This document shows, piece by piece, positions 26,590-34,568 of a stretch of 64,000 nt of DNA. The position numbers and the translations under genes were made by a program. The DNA is taken from contig JAHDPO010000004.1 in the NCBI GenBank assembly GCA_018434325.1, positions 186,001-250,000 of the forward strand, in the 5' to 3' direction. A model generated the notes under the pieces. That model saw only the letters and a list, made by a program, of their open reading frames with translations, ran no database searches and had not been told where the DNA came from. The stretch's first letter is position 1. Every line of letters starts with the position of its first letter. This DNA comes from Clostridia bacterium (GTDB taxonomy: Bacteria > Bacillota > Peptococcia > DRI-13 > UBA5745).

Positions 26590-26805
26590 ATGCAATACAG
26601 CTATCGTTGCCCAAAATGCGGCGTTTTTACTATGGAGCAGTCCATTAAGGATGAACCGGCAAGTCATTGCCCCACCTGCCAGGAGCCCGTTAAACGCATT
26701 ATCGGTAAAAATGTCAATGTTATTTACCGTACTACCGGTTTTTATTGTACAGATTCCAGCTCTAATGCCGGCGGCGGCTGTCAGGGCTGCGACCGTTGCG
26801 ATTGA
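26590..26805 (+). CDS. FmdB-type zinc-ribbon protein
   Basis: A 71-residue protein with an FmdB-like zinc ribbon: CPKC near residues 8-11 and CPTC near 27-30, preceded by YSYRC. The C-terminus adds a Gly/Cys-rich tail (GGGCQGCDRCD). Such proteins are often called regulatory, but no activity is established. AAGAAGGAG precedes the ATG. It is served by the strongest promoter in the window, unexpected for a minor protein. Confidence 0.75.
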   Translation: MQYSYRCPKCGVFTMEQSIKDEPASHCPTCQEPVKRIIGKNVNVIYRTTGFYCTDSSSNAGGGCQGCDRCD

Positions 26806-26850
26806 TAAAATACCAAAGCATATTTTTACATTAATGCCAAAAGCTTTATG

Positions 26851-26879
26851 GCATATTGTATGGGTTTTGGCAGATGCTA
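26851..26879 (+). promoter_or_regulatory. Candidate sigma-G promoter for the SASP gene
   Basis: GCATA (26851-26855) matches the -35 GHATR and GATGCTA (26873-26879) matches -10 CATnnTA at all but the first base, with a 17-base spacer. It is 43 bases before the SASP ATG, where forespore control is expected. Confidence 0.4.
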
Positions 26880-26922
26880 TGGGTGTAACAAAAACACTCA
26901 TCTATCTAAGGAGGCAACACTC

Positions 26923-27129
26923 ATGCAAACCAATTCTATGAACACCAAAATGCCCAAAGCTTCCGCTTCTGAACTTCTGAAGAACATGAAGAACGAAACA
27001 GCTACCGAACTGGGCCTGTCCAACTACAGTACTGCTGACAAAGGCAACCTGACTTCCCGTCAGAACGGTTATGTCGGCGGCTACATGACCAAGAAAATGG
27101 TTAAATACGCTGAAGAGAACATGAAGTAA
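26923..27129 (+). CDS. Alpha/beta-type small acid-soluble spore protein
   Basis: A 68-residue SASP that coats and protects spore DNA. The family core is clear: NETATELGLSNY near the GPR cleavage region, then GNLTSRQNGYVGGYMTKKMV. ATG 26923 follows AAGGAGG by 8 bases. An in-frame ATG at 26848 would add an atypical Cys-rich extension and is rejected. A strong terminator follows the gene. Confidence 0.9.
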   Translation: MQTNSMNTKMPKASASELLKNMKNETATELGLSNYSTADKGNLTSRQNGYVGGYMTKKMVKYAEENMK

Positions 27130-27140
27130 ATTTTTCTAGT

Positions 27141-27180
27141 AAAAAGCGCCTTTGCGGCTATGGCTGCAAAGGCGCTTTTT
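27141..27180. terminator. Bidirectional terminator between SASP and sigK
   Basis: AAAAAGCGCCTTTGC (27141-27155) and GCAAAGGCGCTTTTT (27166-27180) are perfect complements around a 10-base loop. A- and T-runs on both sides let it end SASP on + and sigK on -. Confidence 0.9.
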
Positions 27181-27198
27181 ATGATATCTTTCGTTTGC

Positions 27199-27894
27199 TC
27201 ACTGACGAATCCATTTGATCAATTTTTTGACTGCTTTTTTCTCAATCCGGGAAACATAGGATCGGGAAATACCTAATTCTTCCGCCACTTCCTTTTGGGT
27301 GCGCCTTAAACCGTCTTCCAGTCCGAAGCGCCAGCTGATCACCTGTTTTTCCCGCTTCGTCAAATGCTTCAACTGCTCCAGAAGATTCTGGAACTCCAGG
27401 CGGTTTTCCACCTCGTCAACGACAATATCAACTTCCGTACCCAAAACCTCCAACAGGGTTATTGAATTACCTTCCCTATCGGTACCTACGGAATCGTAAA
27501 GGGAGATGTCATTGCGGTTTCGCCTGTTGGCCCGGAAAAACATCAGAATTTCATTTTCAATGCAGCGGGAAGCGTAAGTGCTCAGCTTAATACCTTTGCT
27601 TTCATTAAATGTCTGCACGGCTTTAATCAAACCGATGGTGCCGATGGAGATGAGGTCGTCTCTGTCTTCGCTTTTGCCTTCAAACTTTTTGGCAATGTGG
27701 GCCACCAAACGAAGATTGTGCTCAATCAAGACGTCTCTGGCCTCCGGGTCCCCGTTTTCCATGGCTTTTATCCACAGCTGCTCTTCAACCTCCGATAAGG
27801 GCTGGGGAAAGCTATTACTGTTGATATAGTAGGCGGCCAGGAGCATGCCGTTGACGATAGCGGCACAGCCGATGATAATTGCGCCCAATGCCAT
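27199..27894 (-). CDS. sigK: Pro-sigma-K, late mother-cell sporulation sigma factor
   Basis: A 231-residue sigma factor. The hydrophobic N-terminus (ALGAIIIGCAAIVNGMLLAA), then INSNSFPQPLSEVEE, matches the membrane-bound pro-sequence and processing region of pro-sigma-K. Region 2 has LIEHNLRLVAHIAKKFEG and DLISIGTIGLIKAVQTF. Region 4 ends LGISRSYVSRIEKKAVKK, closer to sigma-K than sigma-E. The frame is continuous, so no skin-type element interrupts it. A strong GGAGGTGGAAT precedes the start. It is the only minus-strand gene in the window. Processing would need SpoIVFB, triggered by SpoIVB, which is encoded at 51-52 kb. Confidence 0.93.
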   Translation of the reverse strand: MALGAIIIGCAAIVNGMLLAAYYINSNSFPQPLSEVEEQLWIKAMENGDPEARDVLIEHNLRLVAHIAKKFEGKSEDRDDLISIGTIGLIKAVQTFNESKGIKLSTYASRCIENEILMFFRANRRNRNDISLYDSVGTDREGNSITLLEVLGTEVDIVVDEVENRLEFQNLLEQLKHLTKREKQVISWRFGLEDGLRRTQKEVAEELGISRSYVSRIEKKAVKKLIKWIRQ

Positions 27895-28026
27895 TTATTC
27901 CACCTCCGATTGGATTTGTGAGCTTGTTATAAAGCATATGAAAAAATAAGCAGAAATTGCCTGGCCTAATATTCTTTTTTCGTGTATACTAAGAAAATAT
28001 GATTGGACGGCAAAGGAAGGGAAATC

Positions 28027-28527
28027 ATGAAGCTCCTTCAACCGGATTTAACTGTTGACTGCTTAAGTGATTTGGATCTCGCCGATTGGTATGGGCGAGG
28101 CATCCGGGCTATTTTTATCGATTTGGACAATACCATATCGCCCTGGCGCCAAAACAGCGTTACCGGCGAGGCCCGGCAGCTGATCGATAAAGCCCGGCAG
28201 GCGGGCATTACGGTGGTTCTGTTTACGAATGCCGGAGAAATCCGGGCCCGGGAGGTAGCCTGGTCTTTGGGGATCAGCTACTACGCCGCCGCCAAAAAGC
28301 CCTTTGCCGCTATGTATCGCAAGGCCATGGGAGAGCTGGCTCTGGCCGGTTCGGAAGTACTGGCTATCGGCGATCAGGTTTTTACCGATGTTTTAGGAGG
28401 CAACCGGGCAGGCTGCATTACGGTATTGACGTCGCCTCTAAGTGAGGAAGAGTATGCCGGCACCAAGTTTTTACGGTTTTTAGAAAGGCTGGCCGGCAGG
28501 AAAGCGGTTTTTCACCGCAGAGACTAA
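28027..28527 (+). CDS. yqeG: YqeG family HAD-IIIA phosphatase
   Basis: A 166-residue HAD-superfamily hydrolase. The nucleophile motif is IDLDNT (Asp32, Asp34); motif II is LFTNAG, and motif IV is AIGDQVFTDVLGGN. The family is widespread in Firmicutes but its substrate is unsettled. ATG 28027 is used because AAGGAAGGG lies just before it. It is divergent from sigK across a 132-base gap that must hold both promoters; TATACT at 27985-27990 may be its -10. Confidence 0.85.
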   Translation: MKLLQPDLTVDCLSDLDLADWYGRGIRAIFIDLDNTISPWRQNSVTGEARQLIDKARQAGITVVLFTNAGEIRAREVAWSLGISYYAAAKKPFAAMYRKAMGELALAGSEVLAIGDQVFTDVLGGNRAGCITVLTSPLSEEEYAGTKFLRFLERLAGRKAVFHRRD

Positions 28528-28551
28528 AGGGCCGCAGACAAGGATGGTTTT

Positions 28552-29649
28552 ATGGAACCTTTATACCAGGACAGACTCAGCCGTTTCCGCCAGGAGTTAA
28601 AAAAACAGGGCCGGGAGGCTTTTTTAATCAGCAAACCGGAGAACCTGCAGTACTTGTCAGGTTTTCGGGGCGATTCCACCTGGCTGTTGGTTACGGATAC
28701 CCATAAATTGCTGTTGACGGATTTTCGTTATGTGGAGCAAGCCAGACAGCAATGTCCCGGCTGGCAGCTGGTAGAAAACAAAACCGGTCTGCCCTCTGCT
28801 TTAAAGGATCAAATAACCAGGCTGGGACTCAAGGATCTGGCCTTTGATGCCAGTTATGTGACGATGGAAGCTTACCAGCGGCTGGAGCTGGCTTTTGGCA
28901 AGACCGTAGATTTATTTCCGCAGTCGGATCCCTGTGTGCTGCTGCGGCAGATTAAGGATCCCTGGGAGCTGCTGCAAATGGAGAAAGCTGCCGCCATCGC
29001 TGATGAAGCTCTGGCTCTGCTGCTGCCCGGCATCAGGCCGGGTGTAAGCGAAAAAGAGCTGGCTATAGAGCTGAATTATCAGATGAGTCGGCTGGGCAGC
29101 GAAGGGCCGTCCTTTGATACCATTGTAGCCGCCGGACCCCAGGGGGCTTTGCCCCATGCCAAACCCTCAGATTACCGGCTTAAAGAAGGAGATATGGTTA
29201 CCCTGGACTTTGGGGCCATTGTCAACGGCTATCATTCGGATATGACGAGAACCTTCATTTTAGGCAAGGGCCACCGGCTGGCGGAAGAACGCTACCTGCT
29301 GGTTTTGGCTGCCCAGGAGAAGGCGCTGGCAGCTATCCGTCCCGGCGCCGCCGTGTGCAGCATCGACGGCTTAGCCCGGCAGCACTTGGCTGAGGCAGGT
29401 TACGGCGATTATTTCGGCCACGGCCTGGGTCACAGCGTTGGCCTGGAAATCCACGAGGATCCCCGCTTCAGCCCTTCGGCCGAGGATATCTCTTTAGAGC
29501 CGGGGATGGTGATGACGGTGGAACCGGGCCTCTATTTGCCGGGCTGGGGAGGCCTGCGCATTGAGGACAGCATTGTGGTAACAGTTAATTCCATAAATTT
29601 TTTAACGAAATTCCCGAAAACACTGGAAGAAATAACAATCATTTGGTAA
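28552..29649 (+). CDS. Xaa-Pro peptidase, M24 family
   Basis: A 365-residue creatinase/aminopeptidase-P type metallopeptidase that removes residues before proline or cleaves Xaa-Pro dipeptides. The N-terminal domain (1-130) is followed by the pita-bread fold. Ligands lie in TLDFGAIVNGYHSDMTRTF, HGLGHSVGLEIHE, TVEPGLYLPG and RIEDSIVV. The length is that of the YqhT group. It lies 45 bases before efp, a common clostridial pairing, since EF-P and Pro peptidases both deal with proline. Confidence 0.9.
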   Translation: MEPLYQDRLSRFRQELKKQGREAFLISKPENLQYLSGFRGDSTWLLVTDTHKLLLTDFRYVEQARQQCPGWQLVENKTGLPSALKDQITRLGLKDLAFDASYVTMEAYQRLELAFGKTVDLFPQSDPCVLLRQIKDPWELLQMEKAAAIADEALALLLPGIRPGVSEKELAIELNYQMSRLGSEGPSFDTIVAAGPQGALPHAKPSDYRLKEGDMVTLDFGAIVNGYHSDMTRTFILGKGHRLAEERYLLVLAAQEKALAAIRPGAAVCSIDGLARQHLAEAGYGDYFGHGLGHSVGLEIHEDPRFSPSAEDISLEPGMVMTVEPGLYLPGWGGLRIEDSIVVTVNSINFLTKFPKTLEEITIIW

Positions 29650-29694
29650 ACTATAAGGTGACAAGCTTAAGGGAAATACAGAAGGAGGATATCC

Positions 29695-30252
29695 ATGATA
29701 TCAACGTCAGATTTTCGTACCGGCCTGACCTTCGAATACGAAGGCGATGTAGTTACTTTAGTGGAATTTCAGCACGTCAAGCCCGGCAAAGGCGCCGCTT
29801 TTGTCCGCTGCAAATTGCGCAACCTGAAAACCGGTTCCACCGTAGAAAAAACCTTCAGGCCAGGAGAGAAATTCCAAAAGGCCCATGTGGAACGCAAGGA
29901 AATGCAATATTTATATAAAGAAGATGACAATTGGATGTTCATGGATACGGAAACCTATGACCAGGTTGCCCTCATGGAAAGCCTTCTGGAAGACGCCCCC
30001 AAGTATTTGAAAGAAAACATGACTACCGGTATTCTCTTTTATCAGGGTCAAGTCATCGGGATGTCCTTACCCCAGCAGGTGGAGTTAAAGGTAGTAGCCA
30101 CTGAGCCGGGCATCAAAGGCGATACGGCCTCCGGCGGCAGCAAGCCTGCTACTTTGGAGACGGGCTTGACCGTACAGGTTCCCTTTTTTGTCAACGAAGA
30201 TGATGTGCTGATCATCGATACCCGCACAGGCAGTTACGTCAGCAGGGCATAA
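29695..30252 (+). CDS. efp: Elongation factor P
   Basis: A 185-residue EF-P that relieves ribosome stalling at polyproline. All three beta-barrel domains are present. The loop that may be modified is VKPGKGAAF with Lys32 at the tip, and the C-terminal domain has the signature [15 protein letters not shown]. No epmA- or ymfI-like modification gene is seen nearby. GAAGGAGGAT precedes the ATG. Confidence 0.97.
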   Translation: MISTSDFRTGLTFEYEGDVVTLVEFQHVKPGKGAAFVRCKLRNLKTGSTVEKTFRPGEKFQKAHVERKEMQYLYKEDDNWMFMDTETYDQVALMESLLEDAPKYLKENMTTGILFYQGQVIGMSLPQQVELKVVATEPGIKGDTASGGSKPATLETGLTVQVPFFVNEDDVLIIDTRTGSYVSRA

Positions 30253-30307
30253 AGGCAAGTTTAAGATAAGCAAGCAACTATCTATTTATAAGAGAAAGGG
30301 GTGTTTT

Positions 30308-30769
30308 ATGAGCATCAAGGAAAAGGTAGCATATTTATCCGGTTTAATGGATGGCCTGGGTTTTGACAAGGATTCAAAAGAAGGCAAGATGTTCGACGGT
30401 ATTCTCGGTATTTTGGAAGAGATTATAGACGAGATGGAGGACATGGAAGAAGATCTGGATGAATTGGAAGAATTCGTCGAGGCATTGGACGAAGATCTGG
30501 ATGAATTAGAAGACATCCTGGGCTTTGAAGATGACGACGATGAGGACGAGGACGACGAAGATGAGGATGACGAAGACGAATTTGTCAGCATCAAATGTCC
30601 TTCCTGCGGCAAGGTCAATTTGTTTGATCCCGAGGTTCTTTGGGAGTCCGATGATGAAGTGGAAGTCCTGTGTTCCGCTTGTGACGCTGTGATTTTTTCC
30701 AGCAGCGAGTGCGGCGAAGACTGTGATTGCGGCTGCGGCGGCGACAAAGACGACGAGGACGAGGAATAA
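30308..30769 (+). CDS. Acidic Cys-rich protein, CD1247 N-terminal-domain-like
   Basis: A 153-residue protein in three parts. An N-terminal helix (1-28) resembles the CD1247 domain of clostridia. Residues 36-92 are almost continuous Asp/Glu/Leu, ending in an unbroken acidic run (about 74-91). The C-terminal zinc-ribbon-like region has CPSC (97-100) and CSAC (122-125), then a Cys cluster at 135, 139, 141 and 143. It could bind metal or a basic partner. The function is unknown. AGAAAGGGGTG precedes the ATG, and a terminator follows. Confidence 0.7.
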   Translation: MSIKEKVAYLSGLMDGLGFDKDSKEGKMFDGILGILEEIIDEMEDMEEDLDELEEFVEALDEDLDELEDILGFEDDDDEDEDDEDEDDEDEFVSIKCPSCGKVNLFDPEVLWESDDEVEVLCSACDAVIFSSSECGEDCDCGCGGDKDDEDEE

Positions 30770-30819
30770 AGACTTAGAATAAGGTAAATAAGATCCACTA
30801 AATAAAAAGGGCTCTTTTT

Positions 30820-30851
30820 ACAGTGTCTGCTGCGGCAGGCACTGTTTTTTT
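30820..30851 (+). terminator. Terminator before the spoIIIA operon
   Basis: ACAGTGTCTGC (30820-30830) pairs with GCAGGCACTGT (30835-30845), with one G-T pair and a TGCG loop, followed by T7. It separates the housekeeping transcript from spoIIIAA. Confidence 0.9.
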
Positions 30852-30900
30852 GTGTCTATCGCCAAAGGATCTACGATTGCAAGCAATCATGGATTGCTTG

Positions 30901-30928
30901 GCATATTTAAGAGGACAGGGCATATATT
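30901..30928 (+). promoter_or_regulatory. Candidate sigma-E promoter of the spoIIIA operon
   Basis: GCATATT (30901-30907) fits the -35 consensus KMATATT perfectly. CATATATT (30921-30928) matches -10 CATACAnT at 6 of the 7 defined positions. The spacer is 13 bases, one shorter than usual. Confidence 0.55.
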
Positions 30929-30974
30929 TGTTTTAAACACGGACAACCAAGACGAGAAAAAAAGGAGTTTTGTC

Positions 30975-31871
30975 ATGACTGGCTGGTCAGCTCATTTTCC
31001 AAAAGATCTGGCAGATATTTTATTGATGGGCCATCAGTTTTTACAGGAAAAAACCATGGAAATACGGTTTCGCTCCGGCCGGCCGATCATGATCAGCGAC
31101 GGTCAGCGAATGCTGGCCTGGGATGGCTCTGCCTGGCAAAAGGAGCTGCCTGAGGGCAAGAAAGGAGCTTTTGGCGAAGCCGACCTGCGGAAGCTTTTTG
31201 AGCAGTTGACGGGCGGCTCCCTTTACCGGCTGGAAGAGGAATTGCAAAACGGCTATCTTACTTTACCAGGCGGCCACCGGTTAGGCTTTTGCGGCCGGGC
31301 GGTGCTGGAAAAAGGCAAAATCAAAACCATGCGTGAGATATCCTTCATGAATTTTCGGCTGGCCCGGGAGGTGCCGGGATGTCTGGAACCCTGGCTGGAG
31401 CTGCTGGTTAAGGATAAGCGCTGGCTGTCAACCTTGATTATTGCTCCGCCATTGGGCGGTAAAACCACCCTGCTGCGGGAAATGATCCGCCTGGCTTCCG
31501 GCGGCGCTAAAGTCAAAGGCGTTACCATACCCGGCTATAATGTCAGCGTAGTGGACGAGCGGTCGGAATTGGCCGGTTCCTGGCGAGGCATCCCCCAATT
31601 TGATTTAGGCCCCCGCAGCGACGTATTGGACGGCTGTCCGAAGGCCCAGGGCATGATGCTGATGATCCGTTCCATGGGTCCTCAAATATTGGCGGTGGAT
31701 GAAATCGGCAAAAAGGAAGATATCGAGGCTTTAAGAGAAGCTATTGCTTGCGGCATAACGGTCTTTGCCACGGTTCACGGCCGCAGCCGGGAAGAGGTGG
31801 AAGCCAGGCCCGGTATGCAGGCGCTGTTGGACAACAGTATTTTTGAGCGGATTTTGCTTCTCGGGGGGTGA
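30975..31871 (+). CDS. spoIIIAA: Stage III sporulation protein AA (ATPase)
   Basis: A 298-residue ATPase resembling type II/IV secretion ATPases. It is made in the mother cell and powers or builds the SpoIIIA-SpoIIQ feeding channel. Walker A is APPLGGKTT (157-165) and a Walker-B-like LAVDEIGKKED lies near 241. The upstream frame is open but ATG 30975, with AAAAAGGAG, fits the family. It is the first gene of the eight-gene spoIIIA operon. Confidence 0.95.
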   Translation: MTGWSAHFPKDLADILLMGHQFLQEKTMEIRFRSGRPIMISDGQRMLAWDGSAWQKELPEGKKGAFGEADLRKLFEQLTGGSLYRLEEELQNGYLTLPGGHRLGFCGRAVLEKGKIKTMREISFMNFRLAREVPGCLEPWLELLVKDKRWLSTLIIAPPLGGKTTLLREMIRLASGGAKVKGVTIPGYNVSVVDERSELAGSWRGIPQFDLGPRSDVLDGCPKAQGMMLMIRSMGPQILAVDEIGKKEDIEALREAIACGITVFATVHGRSREEVEARPGMQALLDNSIFERILLLGG

Positions 31872-31876
31872 GAGAT

Positions 31877-32395
31877 GTGCTGAAATACATCGGTATCGCT
31901 ATGATTATCACAGCAGGCGGCCTGTTGGGTTTTTTGAAAAGCCGTCTGTACAGCAATTACGTAGCTTTATTGCAGGCTTTGGCCTTGGCCACCGATCTGC
32001 TGGAAACAGAGGTTCGCTACAAGCAAAATCCTTTGGCGAGAGCTTTTGAAGAAACAGGCAGCAACATTAATCACCCTGAGCTGGCCGGGCTTTTCTTGAC
32101 GGCGGCTTATGGCGAAGCCTCCCAATGGGGACTGCCTGACGAAGCCTGGAAAAAAGGCGTGGCTTCAATAGCAAAAAGTATCCCTCAAGGCGAACCGCTG
32201 GCCGGCTATCTTTTGGATTTTGGGCAGGCTCTGGGCCGCACGGATCTGCAGACTCAACAAAGCTTATTTGCTTTGTTCCGGCGGCAGCTGGCTCAATGCC
32301 TGGAACGGGCCATCGCCAGAGAGACAAAGGAAGGCCGCTTGTGGCAATACCTGGGGTTATCCGGGGCGGTGGTCCTAGTTATTCTCCTAATCTAA
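31877..32395 (+). CDS. spoIIIAB: Stage III sporulation protein AB
   Basis: A 172-residue protein of the mother-cell membrane. It has an N-terminal span (LKYIGIAMIITAGGLLGFLK) and a C-terminal one (LSGAVVLVILLI), with a helical T2SF-like middle containing LLETEVRYKQNPL. The start is GTG 31877, after GGGGGGTGAGA; another GTG at 31868 overlaps the spoIIIAA stop but is too close to the SD. It belongs to the SpoIIIA transenvelope complex. Confidence 0.92.
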   Translation: MLKYIGIAMIITAGGLLGFLKSRLYSNYVALLQALALATDLLETEVRYKQNPLARAFEETGSNINHPELAGLFLTAAYGEASQWGLPDEAWKKGVASIAKSIPQGEPLAGYLLDFGQALGRTDLQTQQSLFALFRRQLAQCLERAIARETKEGRLWQYLGLSGAVVLVILLI

Positions 32396-32419
32396 TCAAC
32401 AGGGAAAGGGTATAAGCAT

Positions 32420-32617
32420 ATGAATATTGAGCTGATCTTTCAAATTGCCGGTATTGGTATTTTGACCTCCATCCTTCATGCGCTGCTGAAACAAGCCGGG
32501 AAGGAAGAATATGCTTTTATTGTTACTTTGGCGGGAGTGGCTATCGCTTTCATTATGGTTATCCAGGTGCTGTCCCAGCTTTTCAATCAGGTGAAAAGCG
32601 TCTTTTCTTTAGGGTGA
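32420..32617 (+). CDS. spoIIIAC: Stage III sporulation protein AC
   Basis: A 65-residue protein with two transmembrane helices: IELIFQIAGIGILTSILHAL, then FIVTLAGVAIAFIMVIQVLS. It has the length and pattern of SpoIIIAC, a small membrane subunit of the feeding channel. AGGGAAAGGG precedes the ATG. Confidence 0.92.
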   Translation: MNIELIFQIAGIGILTSILHALLKQAGKEEYAFIVTLAGVAIAFIMVIQVLSQLFNQVKSVFSLG

Positions 32618-32633
32618 TAAGGAGGGGATAAGG

Positions 32634-33020
32634 ATGGAAGCATTGCAATTGGTCATGCTTGGCATAACGGCCACAATGCTGGCCTTATTCGTCCGGGAAA
32701 GAAATAAAGAATTTGGCCTTTTAGTAAGCCTGGCCGGCGGTATTTTACTGATCACCTTAATTCTTGAGCCTTTAGGCACGGTGATCATGGGCTTGCGGGG
32801 CTTGGCCCTAAGGGGGCAAGTCAGTCTGGCCTATATCGATATCGTACTTAAAGCCACGGCTATCGCTTTTTTAACGGAATTTGCCGCGCAGATTTGCCAG
32901 GATGCCGGCGAAGGAGCTTTGGCCAAGAAGGTGGAGGCAGGAGGCAAAGTACTGATTCTCTTAATCGCGCTGCCGATCTTTTCATCGGTGCTGGACGGGC
33001 TGCTGGCCTTATTGCCGTAA
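32634..33020 (+). CDS. spoIIIAD: Stage III sporulation protein AD
   Basis: A 128-residue polytopic protein with four or so hydrophobic helices, including a stretch near 28-48 and FLTEFAAQICQDAGEGALAK near 83-102, which is typical of SpoIIIAD. AAGGAGGGG precedes the ATG. It sits 16 bases after spoIIIAC. Confidence 0.93.
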   Translation: MEALQLVMLGITATMLALFVRERNKEFGLLVSLAGGILLITLILEPLGTVIMGLRGLALRGQVSLAYIDIVLKATAIAFLTEFAAQICQDAGEGALAKKVEAGGKVLILLIALPIFSSVLDGLLALLP

Positions 33021-33067
33021 TGCTGAGGGAGTGCAATCCGGCCTCAGCACAGTACTGGAGGAAATAA

Positions 33068-34297
33068 ATGAAAACCTCTGTCATAACGCCTATAAAGCTG
33101 CTTTTGCTGGTGATGTTTCTGTTGTTGCTTCAGTCTCTGTCTCCGGCAGGGGCCAAAGCTGCGGCAGTCAGTCCCGAAACTTTGCCGGGGGAGACCGCGC
33201 CGGAATCTTTATCCGAATATTCGGCAGAGATGTTTATACCGGATATCGGCGGTTTTACGGAAGCCCTGGAGCAGATTGACGATTACTTAGCCCAGCAAGG
33301 CGCCGGCCCTTTCCTAAACCGATGGTTTCAAGAGCTCAAGAGCGGCCAGCGGGGATTAAATTGGCAATCCTTAAAAGATCTGGGACAAGGCTTGTTTTTA
33401 CAGCAGATCAAAGCTCAGGGCAGCTGGCTGGGCCAGCTATTGATTTTATCGGCCATCTGCGTGCTGTTGGAACAGCTAAACCGTTCTGTAACCGGGCCGG
33501 GGCCGGCTAAAGCCGGCCAGCTGGTGAGCCTGCTGCTGATCATGACCATGGTGCTCCATTCCGCCGGTCTGGCAGTAAAAGGAGCTACGGGGGCCATTGA
33601 GGGCATGGCCGGCTTTATGGAGGTATTAGTGCCCCTGTTGATGGCGGCCATGATGAGCCTGGGCCAAGTCAGCACCGTTATGGTTATGCAGCCTCTGGTA
33701 TTGGGATCCATGTCTTTTATTACAAGCCAAATCCATTATTTGCTGTTTCCCCTGATTATGATTTATCTGGCTCTGGTTTTGGCCAACTCTTTATCGGAAG
33801 GCTTATCGGTGGCTAAGCTGGCCAAATTTGTCAAGCAAACGGTGCAGTGGGGCCTGGGTATGGCTATGACCATATTTACGGCGGTGCTGGCCGTGTCCGG
33901 CGGCTTTGCGGCCGTTGCCGACGGCATCAGCCTGCGCACGGCTAAATATGTGGCCGGCAACCTGATTCCCGTAGCCGGCAAGCTCTTTGCCGATGTGCTT
34001 GACACTGCCGCCGGCGCCGCCCTGATCCTCAAAAACAGCATCGGCCTCATCGGCATGATCGCCATCGTAGCCATTTTGATCATTCCTTTGATCGGCATCT
34101 TCCTGCAGGCTATGCTGCTAAAGCTGGTGGGAGCTGTGGTAGAGCCTTTGGGAGACAGCCGCACCTCCGGCATATTGGATGAGCTGGGTAATGTGATGAT
34201 GCTGATTTTTACGGTTTTAGGGGCTATCGGCATCATGGTGATCCTGACGCTGTCGGCCATTTTGCTGGCAGGCAATGCAGCCGTCATGATGCGGTGA
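33068..34297 (+). CDS. spoIIIAE: Stage III sporulation protein AE
   Basis: A 409-residue membrane protein with a signal-like N-terminus (about 9-30, ending PAGAKA), an external helical region to about 115 and then seven or more hydrophobic spans. VLVPLLMAAMMSLGQVS and the VVEPLGDSRTSGILDELGN stretch are typical of SpoIIIAE, the largest membrane subunit of the complex. CTGGAGGAAATA precedes the ATG. Confidence 0.94.
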   Translation: MKTSVITPIKLLLLVMFLLLLQSLSPAGAKAAAVSPETLPGETAPESLSEYSAEMFIPDIGGFTEALEQIDDYLAQQGAGPFLNRWFQELKSGQRGLNWQSLKDLGQGLFLQQIKAQGSWLGQLLILSAICVLLEQLNRSVTGPGPAKAGQLVSLLLIMTMVLHSAGLAVKGATGAIEGMAGFMEVLVPLLMAAMMSLGQVSTVMVMQPLVLGSMSFITSQIHYLLFPLIMIYLALVLANSLSEGLSVAKLAKFVKQTVQWGLGMAMTIFTAVLAVSGGFAAVADGISLRTAKYVAGNLIPVAGKLFADVLDTAAGAALILKNSIGLIGMIAIVAILIIPLIGIFLQAMLLKLVGAVVEPLGDSRTSGILDELGNVMMLIFTVLGAIGIMVILTLSAILLAGNAAVMMR

Positions 34298-34340
34298 AAA
34301 ACGCAAAATTGAATGCAAAGTTAATGGAGGCGAGAAATCT

Positions 34341-34514
34341 ATGGCTTATTTAAGCGCTTTGGCGGCAAGGATCATCGGTGTGATTTGCGTCAGCTCGGTA
34401 TTGGAGCTTTTGATCCCGCCGGATAAAAATATTCACCTATATTTTCGGATGTTTGCCGGCCTTTACATTTTGTCGATTTTACTGACTCCCCTGGGACAAT
34501 TCTTTATTACATAA
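34341..34514 (+). CDS. spoIIIAF: Minimal stage III sporulation protein AF (57 residues)
   Basis: A 57-codon gene in the exact spoIIIAF slot, with TGGAGGCGAG 8 bases before the ATG. It has two hydrophobic helices separated by IPPDKNIHLYFRMFAG, which fits the N-terminal membrane part of SpoIIIAF. The Bacillus protein is about 206 residues, so its soluble ring-forming domain is absent here. The 54 bases to spoIIIAG contain no coding remnant in any frame that I could see, so this looks like a stable short form or an old deletion, not a fresh frameshift. Confidence 0.75.
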   Translation: MAYLSALAARIIGVICVSSVLELLIPPDKNIHLYFRMFAGLYILSILLTPLGQFFIT

Positions 34515-34568
34515 TACTTATATATAAATTGGGAATGCAACGAATTTCAAAGGGAAGGATTGGTCAAG

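Noticed and set aside
27895-28002. Sigma-E promoter for sigK on the minus strand
   Set aside because: GCAATTT and CATATGCT (reverse strand) are weak matches with a 13-base spacer. Not strong enough to list as a feature.
30286-30798. Ser-rich minus-strand frame of 170 codons
   Set aside because: The serine runs come from reading the Asp/Glu codons of the acidic protein backwards.
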